A stretch of DNA of 64,000 nt from Shewanella metallivivens (GTDB lineage: Bacteria > Pseudomonadota > Gammaproteobacteria > Enterobacterales > Shewanellaceae), in the NCBI RefSeq assembly GCF_028750675.1, contig NZ_JAQQPZ010000009.1, positions 1-64,000 on the forward strand. Direction: 5' to 3'. Position numbers and translations under genes: made by a program. The notes beneath the pieces are model-generated. The model did not search any database. It was given only the letters and a program-made list of their open reading frames with translations, and was not told the origin of the DNA. This document shows, one piece after another, positions 62,040-64,000 of this stretch; the first letter of the stretch is position 1; every line of letters begins with the position of its first letter.

Positions 62040-63059
62040 CTACATTGCTAAAACACGAATTTGTTCGCCATCGCTAACCAGTAAACCGGCAGCAATTTCA
62101 GGGCTAAGCACAACATTATCGTGTTCATCAGAGACCAACAGTTTGGCTGCTGATGCACGATAATCAGCCAGCGATGTGTTGGAAAAAATAAAATGCTGAT
62201 CTGCGTGTGGCATTTTGCCAATCGACACGGTGAGTAAGCGGCTTTTTTTAACCGAGCGGATGTCGCTCAAGGCACACTCAACGGTTGGACCACCATCAAA
62301 AATATCGACGTAATTACGGAATTTAAAGCCTTCGGCTTGTAATAAACGCAGTGCTGGCTTGGTGTTTTTATGAACTTCACCAATCACTTTTTGTGCCTTT
62401 TTTGGTAACAGGCAAACATACACTGGGTTACGCGGCATCATTTCAGCCATAAACGCTTTTTTGCCTAAACCAGACAAATAATCGGCTTCAACAAAATCAA
62501 TGCCTAAAAAGTGATGTTGTAGCCATTCGTAAAACGGCGAATCGCCATGGTCATCACTTACGCCGCGCATTTCTGCAATGACAGTTTCGCCAAAACGTTG
62601 TGGATGCTGAGCCAATAACAAAAAACGCGAACGCGACAACATGCGACCATTATTGCCTTTACGATAGGCATCTTTTAAAAACAAGGTGCAGACTTCTGCC
62701 GCGCCAGTATAGTCATGGCATAAAGTGAGTGTTTCAACTTCATTCCGCACAGAGATTTGTGAAGAATGGTAAACCTCTGTACCTAAACGGTAATGATAGA
62801 AAGCATCTTGCATACCGACGGCAGCTTCAACACCACAAGTACCAACAACTTCATTGGTTTTAGTGTCTTCAAGCACCATTAAATAGCCTTCATCAAAAGG
62901 CTTATCAATTTGCTTAGTGAAAGATGCTTCTGCCCTAGCGATCTTTGAACGCAGTAATTCTTCATTTACTGGTAAAGATGTGAAACCGTGGCCTGACTCA
63001 ACTGCGATACTATAAAGTGCATCGTAATCACTAGCACGGATAGGACGTATGATTAACAT
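62040..63059 (-). CDS. astA: Arginine N-succinyltransferase
   Basis: The 339-residue enzyme transfers succinyl from succinyl-CoA to arginine, the committed step of the AST pathway. It matches AstA from the start (MLIIRPIRASDYDALYSIA) through FFMAEMMPRNPVYVCLLP-like residues near 205, here seen as FMAEMMPRNPVYV. It ends with the family's C-terminal dimerisation region. It lies between the aminotransferase gene and astD, on the same strand. Confidence 0.95.
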   Translation of the reverse strand: MLIIRPIRASDYDALYSIAVESGHGFTSLPVNEELLRSKIARAEASFTKQIDKPFDEGYLMVLEDTKTNEVVGTCGVEAAVGMQDAFYHYRLGTEVYHSSQISVRNEVETLTLCHDYTGAAEVCTLFLKDAYRKGNNGRMLSRSRFLLLAQHPQRFGETVIAEMRGVSDDHGDSPFYEWLQHHFLGIDFVEADYLSGLGKKAFMAEMMPRNPVYVCLLPKKAQKVIGEVHKNTKPALRLLQAEGFKFRNYVDIFDGGPTVECALSDIRSVKKSRLLTVSIGKMPHADQHFIFSNTSLADYRASAAKLLVSDEHDNVVLSPEIAAGLLVSDGEQIRVLAM

Positions 63060-63138
63060 CTTAATCTCCTCATTGCGCCACTAGCTTTTTGCGCAGGCAG
63101 TTTTACTACCAACGCAGCAAGCCATTATGACGAACCCA

Positions 63139-63175
63139 AACAACTGAGTGTTAGCCAGGCTAACACTCAGTTGTT
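63139..63175 (-). other. Perfect 18-bp hairpin between the aminotransferase gene and astA
   Basis: AACAACTGAGTGTTAGCC (63139-63156) pairs with its inverted copy at 63158-63175 around a single A. On the minus strand it begins two bases after the aminotransferase stop codon and is followed by TTTGGG, so it is at most a leaky terminator. It may set the relative expression of the two genes. Confidence 0.65.
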
Positions 63176-63177
63176 CA

Positions 63178-64000
<823 letters not shown>

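Overview
The window is about 64 kb of an AT-rich gammaproteobacterial chromosome. Gene content and order point to Shewanella, probably one of the cold-water marine species; this is judged from protein similarity recalled from memory, without a database search. Two runs of genes keep the order known from Escherichia coli. One is mrcB-hrpB-(thpR)-sfsA-dksA-gluQ-pcnB-folK-panB-panC. The other is yheV/yheS-yheT-yheU-prkB-crp. No rRNA, tRNA, CRISPR array, prophage or complete insertion sequence was seen.

Layout. 1-8.2 kb: folE (cut by the window edge) and folX, divergent from a DCC-family protein and a short-chain reductase; then mdh without its usual neighbour argR, a GNAT, an endonuclease/phosphatase-fold protein, a CIA30-like exported protein, a HAD phosphatase and a small Trp-rich protein. 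8.2-11.1 kb: a MarR-HlyD-DUF2955 efflux operon with two palindromic operators in front. 11.1-15.4 kb: a nitric oxide detoxification unit, quinol-type norB and its sigma-54 activator norR, with three NorR-type sites and a -24/-12-like promoter before norB. 15.5-24.2 kb: L,D-transpeptidase, bactofilin, a ZapE-like ATPase, an SbtA-type transporter, a diguanylate cyclase and glnE.

24.2-31.1 kb is the most interesting part. A lipoprotein, a double DUF350 membrane protein, a membrane-anchored spermidine-synthase-like enzyme, DUF2170 (YjfI), a PspA/IM30 protein (YjfJ), DUF2491 (YjfK), a small protein that reads as two ribbon-helix-helix units, and a six-TM potassium-type channel all run in one direction. 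The same 13-bp palindrome (GACATA-W-TATGTC) overlaps the -35 box of both apparent promoters of this cluster. This suggests a dedicated envelope-stress or polyamine module with its own regulator.

31.2-46.8 kb holds mrcB, hrpB, a GGDEF/EAL protein, a decayed thpR pseudogene, pepB, sfsA, dksA, gluQ, pcnB (which apparently starts at an AUU codon, as in E. coli), folK, panB and panC. 46.8-47.5 kb is non-coding and contains a 162-bp MITE-like repeat. 47.5-59.6 kb is the yhe-crp block, interrupted by a GMC oxidoreductase with a Tat-exported partner and followed by a PepSY protein and a PhoP/PhoQ-type two-component system. 59.7-64 kb is an arginine succinyltransferase (AST) catabolic cluster: a DUF1338 protein, astD, astA and an acetylornithine/succinylornithine aminotransferase cut by the window end.

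Where the longest open frame lacked a ribosome-binding site or ran past the family's usual N-terminus, the start given here was moved to a better-supported codon, and the reason is stated.
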